This document shows positions 1 through 7,961 of a stretch of 61,190 bases of DNA, piece after piece. How positions within the stretch are numbered: the first letter of the stretch is position 1; every line of letters starts with the position of its first letter. Source of the stretch: Actinomycetota bacterium (GTDB taxonomy: Bacteria; Actinomycetota; Acidimicrobiia; Acidimicrobiales; Acidimicrobiaceae); assembly GCA_027366165.1 (NCBI GenBank), contig DAHXKX010000061.1:1-61190 (forward strand), given 5' to 3'. The notes beneath the pieces are model-generated. The model searched no databases, had not been told where the DNA came from, and was given only the letters and a program-made list of their open reading frames with translations. The position numbers were made by a program, and so were the translations under genes.

Positions 1-2
1 GC

Positions 3-218
3 GAGTCGACCTGGGTGGAACGCACCGATGATCTTCCTACCGGGCTACATCTAGACGCTCTCAATCTGGCCTCGCTGGCGCAGAGTTCACGCGTCAGACA
101 GCTCGTCATCACTCACGTGGCATATCCAGCGAATAAGTCCACAATCCTTGAAATCGTCAAGAAGAACTACTCTGGCATTTCTCACCTCGCAGAGGATGGC
201 CTAACATTTTCCTTTTAG
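3..218 (+). CDS. C-terminal part of a metallo-beta-lactamase-fold hydrolase (truncated by window edge)
   Basis: The frame is already open at the window edge and runs 71 codons to a TAG stop, so only the C-terminus is present. The residues 'GLHLDALNLASLA', 'LVITHV' and a closing 'AEDGLTFSF' follow the usual end of MBL-fold hydrolases of the Rv1339/RNase Z-like type, where a conserved 'LTH' histidine binds metal and the last strand reads 'A.dGl...'. The metal-binding HxHxDH motif would lie upstream of the window. The protein is probably cytoplasmic, acting on a phosphodiester or ester. The exact substrate cannot be told from this piece. Confidence 0.6.
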   Translation, partial: ESTWVERTDDLPTGLHLDALNLASLAQSSRVRQLVITHVAYPANKSTILEIVKKNYSGISHLAEDGLTFSF

Positions 219-338
219 CAGAACCAAGACCATTTTGCCTATACATAAAGATGTTGAAAATAAGATCAGAATGGGACTTTGCATTTTGAGCGAAAGACCC
301 CCTGAGCCCCCCGATTCATCCGTGGAGTTAATGACAGG

Positions 339-900
339 CGTGGCAAAGCCACGAGACTGTCGCGCCAAGGAGATAAAGTAACCCAATGAGCATCCGCGAG
401 CGTCGCTTTAATCTTCAACCAAGTGCGGAAGAGACTTTCCACCGCCGCTGCTTCGATGCCTGTTTCGTCTACACCTTGAGTTTTGAACAGAGAAAACTGT
501 GACGGCGAAGCCGTAGGCAGCGGATCAACACCACAACCCTGATGTCCGGCTAGCCGAAGCCCGACAGTTATTTCCCTGGCTCAGGAAAGGCTCACCTACC
601 TATACCAAGCACGGCAATTCTCAGACCTGTCAAAAGTGCGAACACACAGCCAGAGAGAACCGCCAAACGGTCTTTGAGGGCATTGCAAGTGGCTACGAAG
701 TAAACGCGGATATACACGCGTCACCCAACATTCTCGCCGCGGGACCTACGGTCCCACGGCGCAGAGCGACACTGCACACAGAGTTCCATCCGGGTCGAGC
801 ACAGCGGCCCGATAACACGTCAACCACCCTGGGGACAAGTGGCATTAGCCGCTGGTTTTCGAGAATTCCCCTGATTGATCCATGGGGAGGAGATCGATCA
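339..900 (+). mobile_element. Decayed IS200/IS605-family (TnpB-type) element
   Basis: The segment lies between two hairpins typical of IS200/IS605 ends. The left one is a perfect 6-bp stem at 339-353 (CGTGGC, loop AAA, GCCACG). The right one is at 867-890, where CCCC pairs with GGGG just before an AGG, as at many IS605 right ends. Between them are N- and C-terminal pieces of a TnpB protein with most of the middle missing. No TnpA (Y1 transposase) is visible, so the element could not move alone. Boundaries are approximate. Confidence 0.55.
386..862 (+). pseudogene. tnpB: TnpB (OrfB) RNA-guided nuclease remnant, internally deleted
   Basis: An ATG at 386 opens 38 codons that resemble a TnpB N-terminus ('RRFNLQPSAEETFHRRC' and 'CFVYTLSFEQRKL', compare 'yrlyPt.aq...l...c.haRfvwN..leqr') and ends in TGA at 500-502. 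From about 550 another frame reads 'LAEARQLFPWL', a known early TnpB motif. It then jumps directly to the C-terminal zinc ribbon, 'SQTCQKCEHTARENRQ', followed by 'YEVNADIHASPNILAAG'. The catalytic RuvC middle of several hundred residues is gone. In the zinc ribbon the first Cys pair survives, but the second pair is changed to Gly and Ser. It is non-functional. Confidence 0.7.
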
Positions 901-940
901 TTTACACCGTGCAACAGCTTCAGGCATTCGAATTTAGAAT

Positions 941-1549
941 GTGTTCATGAGTCAGCCACGGAGGGAAGGTAGTTTGGGCCACAGGGGACAGCCTCAGGAC
1001 CGAATTCTGACGCTTCCCAATCTGGTAACCTTCATTCGCATACTCCTGATACCGGTATTTGTCTACGTATCTTGGAGTAGAAGCAGGCTGATTTGGGGTG
1101 GATTCCTGTTGGGCATGATCGGGGCGACAGACTGGATAGACGGTTATCTGGCCCGAAAATTGAATCAGACTTCAACTGTTGGAAAGATAATCGATCCATC
1201 GGCCGACCGAATTTTGCTAATAGCGGCTGGCATAGTCTCATTTCACGAGAATTTGATTCCGACCTGGCTTCTCATAGTGATTTTTGCCAGGGAAATCGCC
1301 GTCTCCTCCGTCGTAGGCACCGTGGCCGTCAAGTTTAAAAAGAGGCTAGACGTCGTATATTACGGTAAGGCTGGCACCCTGCTAATGATGTTTGGATTCC
1401 CATTTTTCGTTTTTGCGGGAGCGAACACGGCCTATGTGACCGACTTCAGAGTGGCTGGATACTTCTTCATGCTCCCTGGCCTCGCCATCCTTTTTTTGGC
1501 TCTGGCAAGTTACGGCCGGAAACTCCTTTCCCTCGCAGCTTCGCCGTAG
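941..1549 (+). CDS. pgsA: CDP-alcohol phosphatidyltransferase, probable phosphatidylglycerophosphate synthase
   Basis: This integral membrane enzyme would join CDP-diacylglycerol to an alcohol such as glycerol-3-phosphate in phospholipid synthesis. The family signature DGxxAR(8)GxxxDxxxD is present in 'DWIDGYLARKLNQ' and 'GKIIDPSADR', and several hydrophobic segments follow. At about 202 residues it has normal length. GTG at 941 and ATG at 947 are both possible starts. Its place just before gcvH and the FHA gene matches pgsA2 in mycobacteria, whose real substrate is less certain than that of pgsA1. The family call is firm; the glycerophosphate specificity is inferred. Confidence 0.85.
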   Translation: MFMSQPRREGSLGHRGQPQDRILTLPNLVTFIRILLIPVFVYVSWSRSRLIWGGFLLGMIGATDWIDGYLARKLNQTSTVGKIIDPSADRILLIAAGIVSFHENLIPTWLLIVIFAREIAVSSVVGTVAVKFKKRLDVVYYGKAGTLLMMFGFPFFVFAGANTAYVTDFRVAGYFFMLPGLAILFLALASYGRKLLSLAASP

Positions 1550-1656
1550 ATGTAGCCAAAAACACCGTCAACCCATCCCCGCATTTGGCTTTAAGAATCT
1601 CAGTTTCATTTTCACTTCCGGCTTCTTGGGGAGATTTAAGTAGTAACGTTTTATAC

Positions 1657-2037
1657 ATGTCAGAACCAGAAAATCTACTGTTCACCAACGATCATGAATG
1701 GGTACGCGTAGAAGCCGGTACCGTAATCATAGGGATCACCGATTACGCACAGGAGGCTCTGGGTGACATTGTATTTGTCCAGCTCCCAACGCCCAACGAC
1801 GTGGTAAGTGCCAACAGCACCTTAAGCGAAGTGGAGTCAACCAAATCAGTCTCTGACATATATGCCCCCGTTTCAGGCAGGGTCATCAAGGTCAACGAAA
1901 CGCTGTCCACAAGTCCAGAATTGATGAACAGCTCGCCATATGGTGATGGCTGGATCGCCATCTTGGAAATGTCTGATGAGCGTGAGCTTGAAAATCTACT
2001 CACACTTGAAGACTATCAAAAACTGATAGACAATTAG
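1657..2037 (+). CDS. gcvH: Glycine cleavage system H protein
   Basis: GcvH carries the aminomethyl group between the P, T and L proteins on a lipoyl arm. The 126-residue product has the usual length, with the early 'NDHEW' motif and the lipoylation site 'EVESTKSVSD', where Lys63 is the modified residue. The ATG at 1657 is chosen because the family begins about ten residues before 'HEW'; an upstream in-frame extension is non-conserved. The gene is separated from gcvT/gcvP by the FHA, MerR, DUF151 and MerR genes, the same interleaving known from actinobacteria. No lipoylation enzyme or L protein gene is in the window. Confidence 0.95.
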   Translation: MSEPENLLFTNDHEWVRVEAGTVIIGITDYAQEALGDIVFVQLPTPNDVVSANSTLSEVESTKSVSDIYAPVSGRVIKVNETLSTSPELMNSSPYGDGWIAILEMSDERELENLLTLEDYQKLIDN

Positions 2038-2441
2038 CTGCAAGTCGCATCTCGCAAGATCGATGGGGAGAATTCGGTACAACAGTTAGGGGCAAAATAT
2101 CGAGAGCATTTCCGGCATCTTGAAACTCCACTCAACTTCCTTCGGGATAGATTTGCCGTTTGTTCCCTCTAAGACTGATCGCCAAGCCAGATGGGATAAG
2201 CGGGTCGGCATCCAGCCAGGTGGTTGCCTATACACGTCGCCTGGGTTAGATCTGCTCTGGATAAACCAGACTCTGGATCATCCCAAATGTTCCGGCAATA
2301 ACTTTAACACTGGTAGTTCGAACCGCAACATCATTAACATCAGATTCAGAACTCAAAAATCAGTGGACGGATCAAAGAAAGCCGGGTAATCTTTCAGTGC
2401 CTAACCCTGAAGTTTAAGTCGCAAGAAATGGTGTAACGCAA
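2038..2441 (+). other. 404-bp gap with no recognisable gene
   Basis: One open frame of about 89 codons (2120-2389) runs here, but its translation has no recognisable motif, no convincing ribosome binding site and an unusual residue mix. I treat it as chance. The gap probably holds the promoter of the FHA/MerR genes. I see no strong hairpin. Confidence 0.4.
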
Positions 2442-2927
2442 GTGCAATGCAGTAATTGTGGACATATAAACCCAAGTGGTGCAAACTTCTGCTCGTCGTG
2501 CGGCAGGCCCGTAAGTGACAGTGACGACACTGGAACTCTTGCCTCTATAGAGACTGGGTCGGAGTCTATTGACGAATTCGTAGATCACGTAATTGCTTCT
2601 GCACCTGCTGATCAGGTGGTTCTTGTGGTTAGAGGGGGTCCGAGTTCTGGCACCTATTTCGTACTTGAAAAAGACATCACCAAGGTCGGCAGACATCCGG
2701 ACTCCGACATTTTCCTCGACGACATTACAGTTTCCAGACGACACGCAGAGTTTATGTCCAGGAAAAACGAATACTTCGTCGCGGATGCGGGGTCGCTCAA
2801 CGGCACTTACGTAAATAAGCAACGCATCGACCAAGCGAAACTGGCAACTGGAGATGAAGTCCAGATTGGCAAGTACAAACTCATATTCGTCGGGCCATCA
2901 CGGGAAAGCGGCAGCAGTGGGCGATAG
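2442..2927 (+). CDS. garA: GarA-like FHA-domain regulator with an N-terminal zinc ribbon
   Basis: The 161-residue protein has two parts. Residues 3-20 form a zinc ribbon (Cys3, Cys6, Cys17, Cys20; 'CSNCG' and 'CSSCG'). Residues from about 58 to 152 form an FHA phosphothreonine-binding domain with 'VGRHPDSD' (Arg84), 'VSRRH' (Ser98) and 'SLNGTYV' (Asn120), nearly identical in motif to mycobacterial GarA. GarA binds and restrains 2-oxoglutarate dehydrogenase and glutamate dehydrogenase until phosphorylated near its N-terminus. Here the linker has Thr30, Thr32 and Thr38 in an acidic stretch, but no clear ETTS motif. GTG start. The gene overlaps the following MerR gene by 11 bases. Confidence 0.85.
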   Translation: MQCSNCGHINPSGANFCSSCGRPVSDSDDTGTLASIETGSESIDEFVDHVIASAPADQVVLVVRGGPSSGTYFVLEKDITKVGRHPDSDIFLDDITVSRRHAEFMSRKNEYFVADAGSLNGTYVNKQRIDQAKLATGDEVQIGKYKLIFVGPSRESGSSGR

Positions 2928-4080
2928 AGAATACAGATCAATCGGCGAAACTCTTGAACTCATCAAAGAAGAGTTTCCAGAGGTGACGATTTCAAAAATA
3001 AGGTTTCTTGAGACGCAGGGTTTGATTGCTCCGGAAAGAACAACCAACGGGTATCGCAAGTTTTACGATCATGACATCGAAAGGCTTGCTTTCGTCCTCC
3101 GGCAACAGCGCGAACAGTTTCTCCCTTTGAAGGTGATAAAGGACCGTATCACTGAAAAAGAACCTGGAGTGTTTGTCCTTGATCCAAGCAAAGGCCGATT
3201 TGCGAAGAACCAAAAAAACAGGACCTCCAAGTTCGAAAAGGATATTTTTGGTGATCCACTGGATCAGCCAAGACAGCCGAACCAGGCTCCACACCCTAAA
3301 CCTAAGGTTGATGTTAAGGCGACCAATGCTCAGGATCTGAGTTCCAGTCACTTTACAGCGAAAGCACGAGGAAGCGGGAATACCGGCGCCATCGCAGAGA
3401 GCAAGACCGACCGTAACGTCCTCCGATCGGGACGCTCTTCCGACCAGCCTGCAAGTGATACGCGGAGTCCTACAACCCAACCTGGCTTCGTCGGGACTCA
3501 AGACATTAAGCCACCCATTGTCCAGGATGGTTCACAAACAGTTCGCACTGCCCCCGGAAAGCGGCCGCGCCTCTTCGCTTTGCCCTCAACGTCAGCCTTA
3601 GCAGAGAATCTGGATGCACCCCGCGCACTCAACCAAGTTTCAGATAACGCATTTACAAGCCTCGACCAGGACACCGAGGGGGGAGAGTCTGGATTCCCAA
3701 AGAACTCCTTTACCGCGCGGGAGATCGCAGAGCAGGCAGACCTCAGTCTTGTGCAGGTCGATGATCTGACGACTTTTGGGCTACTGAATCCGACTTCAAT
3801 TAGAGGCCAGCAAATCTTCTGCATCGCCGACCTCGAACTCGCGACATTGGCCAAAGAGTTCGCCAAGTTCGGACTTGAAGCGAGACACCTGAAGATGTAC
3901 AAAGTGTCGGCGGAGCGAGAGGCATCATTCCTGGAACAGGTGATCCTTCCAATTCTTGCAAATAAGAGTCAGAAATCACGCAATAGAGCTGAAGCTGCAT
4001 TGACCCAGTTAGGTGAAATCGGCGCCCAATTTCGAACCCTACTTTTGGAACGGGCTATCGAGAAAATCTTAAACTCATAA
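2917..4080 (+). CDS. MerR-family regulator, Rv1828-like, with two winged-helix segments and a long linker
   Basis: The N-terminal HTH ('VTISKIRFLETQGLIAPE', then 'GYRKFYDHDIERL') is a MerR DNA-binding domain of the Rv1828 type. A region of about 170 residues rich in Pro, Ser and Asn follows and looks disordered. A second conserved region begins at 'FTAREIAEQADLSL' and ends in helices. The GTG at 2917 is chosen because it overlaps the end of the FHA gene, a translational-coupling arrangement. An upstream in-frame ATG at 2854 would add non-conserved residues. The ligand is unknown. Synteny suggests a conserved actinobacterial regulator tied to glycine and central nitrogen metabolism. Confidence 0.85.
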   Translation: MGDREYRSIGETLELIKEEFPEVTISKIRFLETQGLIAPERTTNGYRKFYDHDIERLAFVLRQQREQFLPLKVIKDRITEKEPGVFVLDPSKGRFAKNQKNRTSKFEKDIFGDPLDQPRQPNQAPHPKPKVDVKATNAQDLSSSHFTAKARGSGNTGAIAESKTDRNVLRSGRSSDQPASDTRSPTTQPGFVGTQDIKPPIVQDGSQTVRTAPGKRPRLFALPSTSALAENLDAPRALNQVSDNAFTSLDQDTEGGESGFPKNSFTAREIAEQADLSLVQVDDLTTFGLLNPTSIRGQQIFCIADLELATLAKEFAKFGLEARHLKMYKVSAEREASFLEQVILPILANKSQKSRNRAEAALTQLGEIGAQFRTLLLERAIEKILNS

Positions 4081-4217
4081 ACCAATTTCGCCACCGGAAC
4101 ACACCATCAACAAAGGTAATTGGGTTTATAGTTGGAATTAGGGATCACATGCGCCAGAAGCCAGATTTTGGAGGTAAGGCTCAGTGCCGGAATCAGTGGC
4201 AGGAGGTGAGCTTTCAT

Positions 4218-4730
4218 ATGATAGAAGTTGAACTTTCCGCAGTTCGCGTTGATCTACGGTCGAACACTCCCGTACTGTTGCTCCAGGAGCTTGCCAAGCC
4301 GAAGCGTACCCTCCCAATCTTCATCGGCGCCCCCGAAGCCACGGCCATTGCATTTGCAGTTCAGGAAATTGAAACGCCGAGGCCCATGACTCATGATCTC
4401 CTCAAGAATGTAATCGATGAACTTGATTCACATTTGGTCAGCGTAACCATAACCGAACTAAGAGATGCGACTTACTACGCGGAGCTCACTGTGGTGCGTG
4501 GAACCAAGACATTCCATATTTCAGCGAGGCCCTCAGATGCAATAGCCCTTGCCGTCCGGGTCCCGGCCCCCATTTACGTAGCGGATGATCTTCTCGAGGC
4601 TGAAGGCATCTCCGCAGAAATCATGGATCAGGATCGGGAGATTCTGGAAGAGGAGCAGAATCCTGAGCAACTCGTGGGCGAATTCAGGGAATTCCTCGAC
4701 ACACTAAAGCCCGAAGATTTTTCAGGGTAG
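4218..4730 (+). CDS. DUF151 / bifunctional nuclease family protein
   Basis: The 170-residue protein matches the DUF151 (BFN) family: 'LPIFIGAPEATAIA' near residue 35 and 'ISARPSDAIALAVR' near 115 are the two signature stretches. Members in plants and actinobacteria have been described as nucleases, but the role in bacteria is poorly defined. The ATG at 4218 is chosen because an excellent AGGAGGTGAG ribosome site sits at 4201-4210, seven bases upstream. In mycobacteria the homologue (Rv1829) occupies the same position between two MerR genes. Confidence 0.9.
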   Translation: MIEVELSAVRVDLRSNTPVLLLQELAKPKRTLPIFIGAPEATAIAFAVQEIETPRPMTHDLLKNVIDELDSHLVSVTITELRDATYYAELTVVRGTKTFHISARPSDAIALAVRVPAPIYVADDLLEAEGISAEIMDQDREILEEEQNPEQLVGEFREFLDTLKPEDFSG

Positions 4731-4736
4731 CGTATT

Positions 4737-4760
4737 AAAGATTTTTCTGGGGGAATCTTT
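4737..4760 (+). terminator. Possible hairpin terminator after the DUF151 gene
   Basis: AAAGATT at 4737-4743 pairs with AATCTTT at 4754-4760, followed by ATTT. The stem is AT-rich and the loop is ten bases, so it is a weak terminator at best. It lies between the DUF151 stop and the promoter of the next MerR gene. Confidence 0.35.
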
Positions 4761-4770
4761 ATTTAGATAC

Positions 4771-4798
4771 TTGTATTCGTGCCAATTTCTGTCATAAT
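4771..4798 (+). promoter_or_regulatory. Probable promoter of the second MerR gene
   Basis: TTGTAT at 4771-4776 and CATAAT at 4793-4798 are spaced by 16 bases, a fair sigma-70-type match. The predicted start of transcription lies about 35-40 bases before the MerR ATG at 4844, leaving room for its AGGAG ribosome site. Confidence 0.45.
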
Positions 4799-4843
4799 TA
4801 TTCACTGCTACAATTTTGTAACTACGCTAGTGTAGGAGACGGC

Positions 4844-5338
4844 ATGGAAGCATCCCTCGGTTTTAGAGGTCTACAAGCGTGCAAGCTGGCGGGCATCACC
4901 TACCGCCAACTCGACTATTGGGCGCGCACAGGCTTAGTCCGGCCCTCTGTAGCGGATGCGCACGGCTCCGGCAGTCAGAGGTCCTATTCCTACCGTGACA
5001 TCCTTGAGCTCAAAGTGATAAAGCATCTACTGTCCGGCGGCATATCGCTACAAGCCGCCAGGAAAGCAGTCGAATACTTGAGAGCAAATCTAAGAGAAGA
5101 CCTCTCAAACGCCGATGTCCTTGTTGTGGGACCGGGAACCGTCCTCGTCCGCACCGGTGAGGAGCTCATCAATCTTCTCAGAGGCGGACAACTGGTGATG
5201 TCCATAGTCTTATCACTACAGGAAATCGTCCACGAACTGGATGGCGCAATCATTGCCATGAAGTACCAAAGCGTTGACACTGACTCCTCAGCCGGATCCA
5301 GGGCAATCGTGCCAGGGCAGCAGCAACTGGCCATCTAG
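4844..5338 (+). CDS. MerR-family regulator, Rv1830-like
   Basis: The 164-residue protein starts with a MerR HTH in which 'GITYRQLDYWARTGLVRPS' is the recognition helix and 'SQRSYSYRDILELKVIKHLL' the second helix pair. A short all-helical region then ends in 'LSLQEIVHELDGAI'. It lacks the long linker and second domain of the upstream MerR. The ribosome site TAGGAG lies just before the ATG. It corresponds to Rv1830 in the conserved block and lies directly before gcvT, so a role in the expression of glycine cleavage genes is plausible but not shown. Confidence 0.88.
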   Translation: MEASLGFRGLQACKLAGITYRQLDYWARTGLVRPSVADAHGSGSQRSYSYRDILELKVIKHLLSGGISLQAARKAVEYLRANLREDLSNADVLVVGPGTVLVRTGEELINLLRGGQLVMSIVLSLQEIVHELDGAIIAMKYQSVDTDSSAGSRAIVPGQQQLAI

Positions 5339-5463
5339 CCCCATCTGAACCTATCGGAATTTCCGGTAAATTGCGGGTCTTGCCCCATGTGCACGGCTGA
5401 TTTTCTTTGGTCTATCTTCAAATGTCGCTAAGTGCCCCGAGCGTATTTCATAAGAACTAAGTT

Positions 5464-6537
5464 ATGAAAGTGACATTAAAGCGAACTGCCCTTTTTGACA
5501 ATCATCGTCTGTTGAACGCCAAAATTGTGGAATTTGGCGGCTGGGAAATGCCCCTTTCTTATCCCTCAGGTACTATCTCCGAACACCTGGCAACCAGAAA
5601 CGCAGCCGCCATGTTCGACGTTTCCCATCTCGGCACCGTCAGGTTGGAAGGACCGAGTGCATTTGAACTCCTGCAAAGGACTCTTACTAACGATCTCAAC
5701 AGGATTGCTCCCCGACGCGCTCAATATACTCACCTTCTTGATGATCACACCGGCGCAGTGACCGACGACATCATTGTGTGGTGGATCGACAAAGAGGTAT
5801 TCGACGTAATGCCCAATGCGTCCAACACCGCCAGTGTTCTGGCGTCCATTCCAGGTCGGGATATCACCAATGAACGGGCAATTATCGCTGTTCAGGGACC
5901 TAAGGCCCGCTCACTTGCCGCGCTGCTGCTACCAGAAGTCGACCAGCTCTCGCACTTTGGGGTGGTCAGGGCGAGATGGAACGACCAGCCAATCACCATC
6001 GCCGGCACTGGATATACAGGCGAGGACGGAATAGAGGTCTTTGTTCCCAATCAGATTGCCCCTTCACTCTGGACCCAACTTTGCAGCGTCGGCGTCATGC
6101 CAGCAGGACTTGGGGCGCGGGATACTCTGCGCCTTGAGGCCGGATTACCGCTGCACGGACATGAGCTAGGGGAGGGGATCACTCCTCTGCAGGTCGGTTT
6201 GGACTGGGTGGTCGCGTTTTCAAAGCCCGAATTTCTTGGACGAAAGGCGCTTCTTGCCGAGAAGGATCGGGGTATTTCTCGAAAATTAGTTGGCTTAAGG
6301 GGCTTCAACAGACAACCGCTCAGACAGGACCAGCAGATAGTCAGAGACGGCCGTGCGATTGGCTTTACGACATCTGGCAACTTCTCTCCAGTGCTTGAAG
6401 TCGGCATCGCCATGGGTTTTGTTGAACCAGACTGCGACATTGGCCAGGAAGTGGTTGTGGAGTCCAAGGGCAAGTCAATTTCGGCAGAGATCGTAAAACT
6501 CCCATTTGTACAAAAGGCGTATGCGAAGCAGCGGTGA
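5464..6537 (+). CDS. gcvT: Glycine cleavage system T protein (aminomethyltransferase)
   Basis: GcvT takes the aminomethyl group from lipoyl-GcvH and, with tetrahydrofolate, gives methylene-THF and ammonia. The 357-residue product has the family's usual size and motifs: 'FGGWEMPLSY', 'MFDVSHLGTV', 'IAVQGPKA', 'GYTGEDGIEVFVP' and 'ARDTLRLEAGLPLHGHEL'. ATG start at 5464. No glycine riboswitch can be recognised in the 125 bases upstream. It is followed after 71 bases by gcvPA, forming a T-P1-P2 operon. Confidence 0.95.
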   Translation: MKVTLKRTALFDNHRLLNAKIVEFGGWEMPLSYPSGTISEHLATRNAAAMFDVSHLGTVRLEGPSAFELLQRTLTNDLNRIAPRRAQYTHLLDDHTGAVTDDIIVWWIDKEVFDVMPNASNTASVLASIPGRDITNERAIIAVQGPKARSLAALLLPEVDQLSHFGVVRARWNDQPITIAGTGYTGEDGIEVFVPNQIAPSLWTQLCSVGVMPAGLGARDTLRLEAGLPLHGHELGEGITPLQVGLDWVVAFSKPEFLGRKALLAEKDRGISRKLVGLRGFNRQPLRQDQQIVRDGRAIGFTTSGNFSPVLEVGIAMGFVEPDCDIGQEVVVESKGKSISAEIVKLPFVQKAYAKQR

Positions 6538-6608
6538 CATCAAGGTTTCATGGCCACCGCTCGCTCCCAACTTGAAATATCCGACAAGCTAACCACAGGT
6601 GGTATCCA

Positions 6609-7961
6609 TTGGCAGGATTCATTCCACACACAGCCGGCGAGGTCGACGAAATGCTCGCATTTCTGGGACTCAGCACTATCGGGGATCTATTTGACGCCAT
6701 CCCCGAGTCAATCCGCTTGGCAAATGGCGACCTGAGGCTGCCACCCGGAGTATCAGAGCCGGACGTACTGCAGTCGATAGAAGATTTTGCTGGTAAGAAT
6801 ATCCCGGTCTCCTCTGACCTTGTTTGTTTTGCCGGCGGAGGCGCGTATGACCATGACATCTCGTCCGCGACCAAGGCGCTGGCGTCACGGTCGGAGTTCG
6901 TGACCGCCTATACCCCCTATCAGCCTGAGGTGGCACAAGGTGTCCTCCAGGCACTATTTGAGTATCAAACACTGGTTTCCCGCCTGTCAGGACTTCCCAT
7001 CTCCAACGCCTCACTCTATGATGGAGCCTCCGCCCTGGTGGAGGCGATAAACCTCTGTGTTGCGCAAACGAAGAACCCGGTCATCTGGATGAGCCAGGGT
7101 GTCAATCCATCCTTCAGAACTGTTGCCGACACCTTTGCGGGCGGAACCGGACACGAGATCGTGACTATTCCTCTCGCAAATGGATTCACCGATTGGGGGA
7201 GTGCCGGGCCCCAGGAGCCGGGGGTTATTGTGGTGGGATTCCCGAACTATCTTGGGGTCGTGGAAGACATACCCGCTCTAATCAGTTTTGCGCGTCAAAG
7301 ACACGCGACAGTAGTGATCGTATACGACCCAGTGTCCGTGGCGCTCCTGAGGTCTCCTGGTGCTCTTGGCGCGGATGTTGCGGTTGCTGAAGGGCAGGCC
7401 TTCGGCGTTGGCCTGAATTTCGGCGGCCCTTACGTCGGACTATTCTCAACCAAGAGCGAATACGTGAGAATGCTTCCTGGGAGGCTTGTCGGCGAAACAG
7501 TCGACAGAACAGGGCAAAAGGGGTATGTCACCACACTCCGCACCAGGGAACAGGACATCAGACGTGAAAAAGCCAGTTCGAACGTGTGCACCAATCAGAC
7601 GCTCATAGCTATAACCGCAGCCATTCAGCTATCCTGGCTAGGCAAGAAAGGGATAAGGGAGCTGGCACAACGGTGCTACTCTGGCACTGAGTACCTGAAA
7701 GGGCTTCTATTGGGGTCCGGCTCGCGGCTCACCCTCACGTCGGACGCACCCACTGTCAGAGAGTTTGCGGTGCGAACGCCAATACCACCCGAAACCGTAG
7801 TTGAACGCATGATAAATGAGGGGTTTCTGGCCGGAATTCCTCTAAGTTCAGGATTTGAGAGATCCAACATCCATGGTTCACTGTTGGTCAGCGTGACAGA
7901 GAAGAGAACCGTAAGAGAAATTGAACGTTATGCGGACGCGATTCAAAGGGTGGTGAAGTAG
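6609..7961 (+). CDS. gcvPA: Glycine dehydrogenase (decarboxylating) subunit 1
   Basis: This is the N-terminal half of the PLP-dependent P protein in organisms with a split GcvP. It opens 'GFIPHTAGEVDEMLAFLG' and contains 'YTPYQPEVAQGVLQALFEYQT', 'SNASLYDGASALVEA' and 'YVTTLRTREQDIRREKA', all family signatures. The PLP lysine sits in the partner subunit. No ATG or GTG exists between the in-frame stop at 6573 and the conserved start, so TTG 6609 is used; CAGGTGG upstream can serve as ribosome site. The stop abuts the gcvPB start. Confidence 0.95.
   Translation: MAGFIPHTAGEVDEMLAFLGLSTIGDLFDAIPESIRLANGDLRLPPGVSEPDVLQSIEDFAGKNIPVSSDLVCFAGGGAYDHDISSATKALASRSEFVTAYTPYQPEVAQGVLQALFEYQTLVSRLSGLPISNASLYDGASALVEAINLCVAQTKNPVIWMSQGVNPSFRTVADTFAGGTGHEIVTIPLANGFTDWGSAGPQEPGVIVVGFPNYLGVVEDIPALISFARQRHATVVIVYDPVSVALLRSPGALGADVAVAEGQAFGVGLNFGGPYVGLFSTKSEYVRMLPGRLVGETVDRTGQKGYVTTLRTREQDIRREKASSNVCTNQTLIAITAAIQLSWLGKKGIRELAQRCYSGTEYLKGLLLGSGSRLTLTSDAPTVREFAVRTPIPPETVVERMINEGFLAGIPLSSGFERSNIHGSLLVSVTEKRTVREIERYADAIQRVVK

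Noticed and set aside
2120-2389. 89-codon open frame between gcvH and the FHA gene
   Set aside because: No family motif, no ribosome site, and a residue mix unlike neighbouring proteins; best read as chance.
5339-5463. Possible glycine riboswitch before gcvT
   Set aside because: I could not find the conserved core or paired stems of the glycine aptamer; the gap is also short for one.
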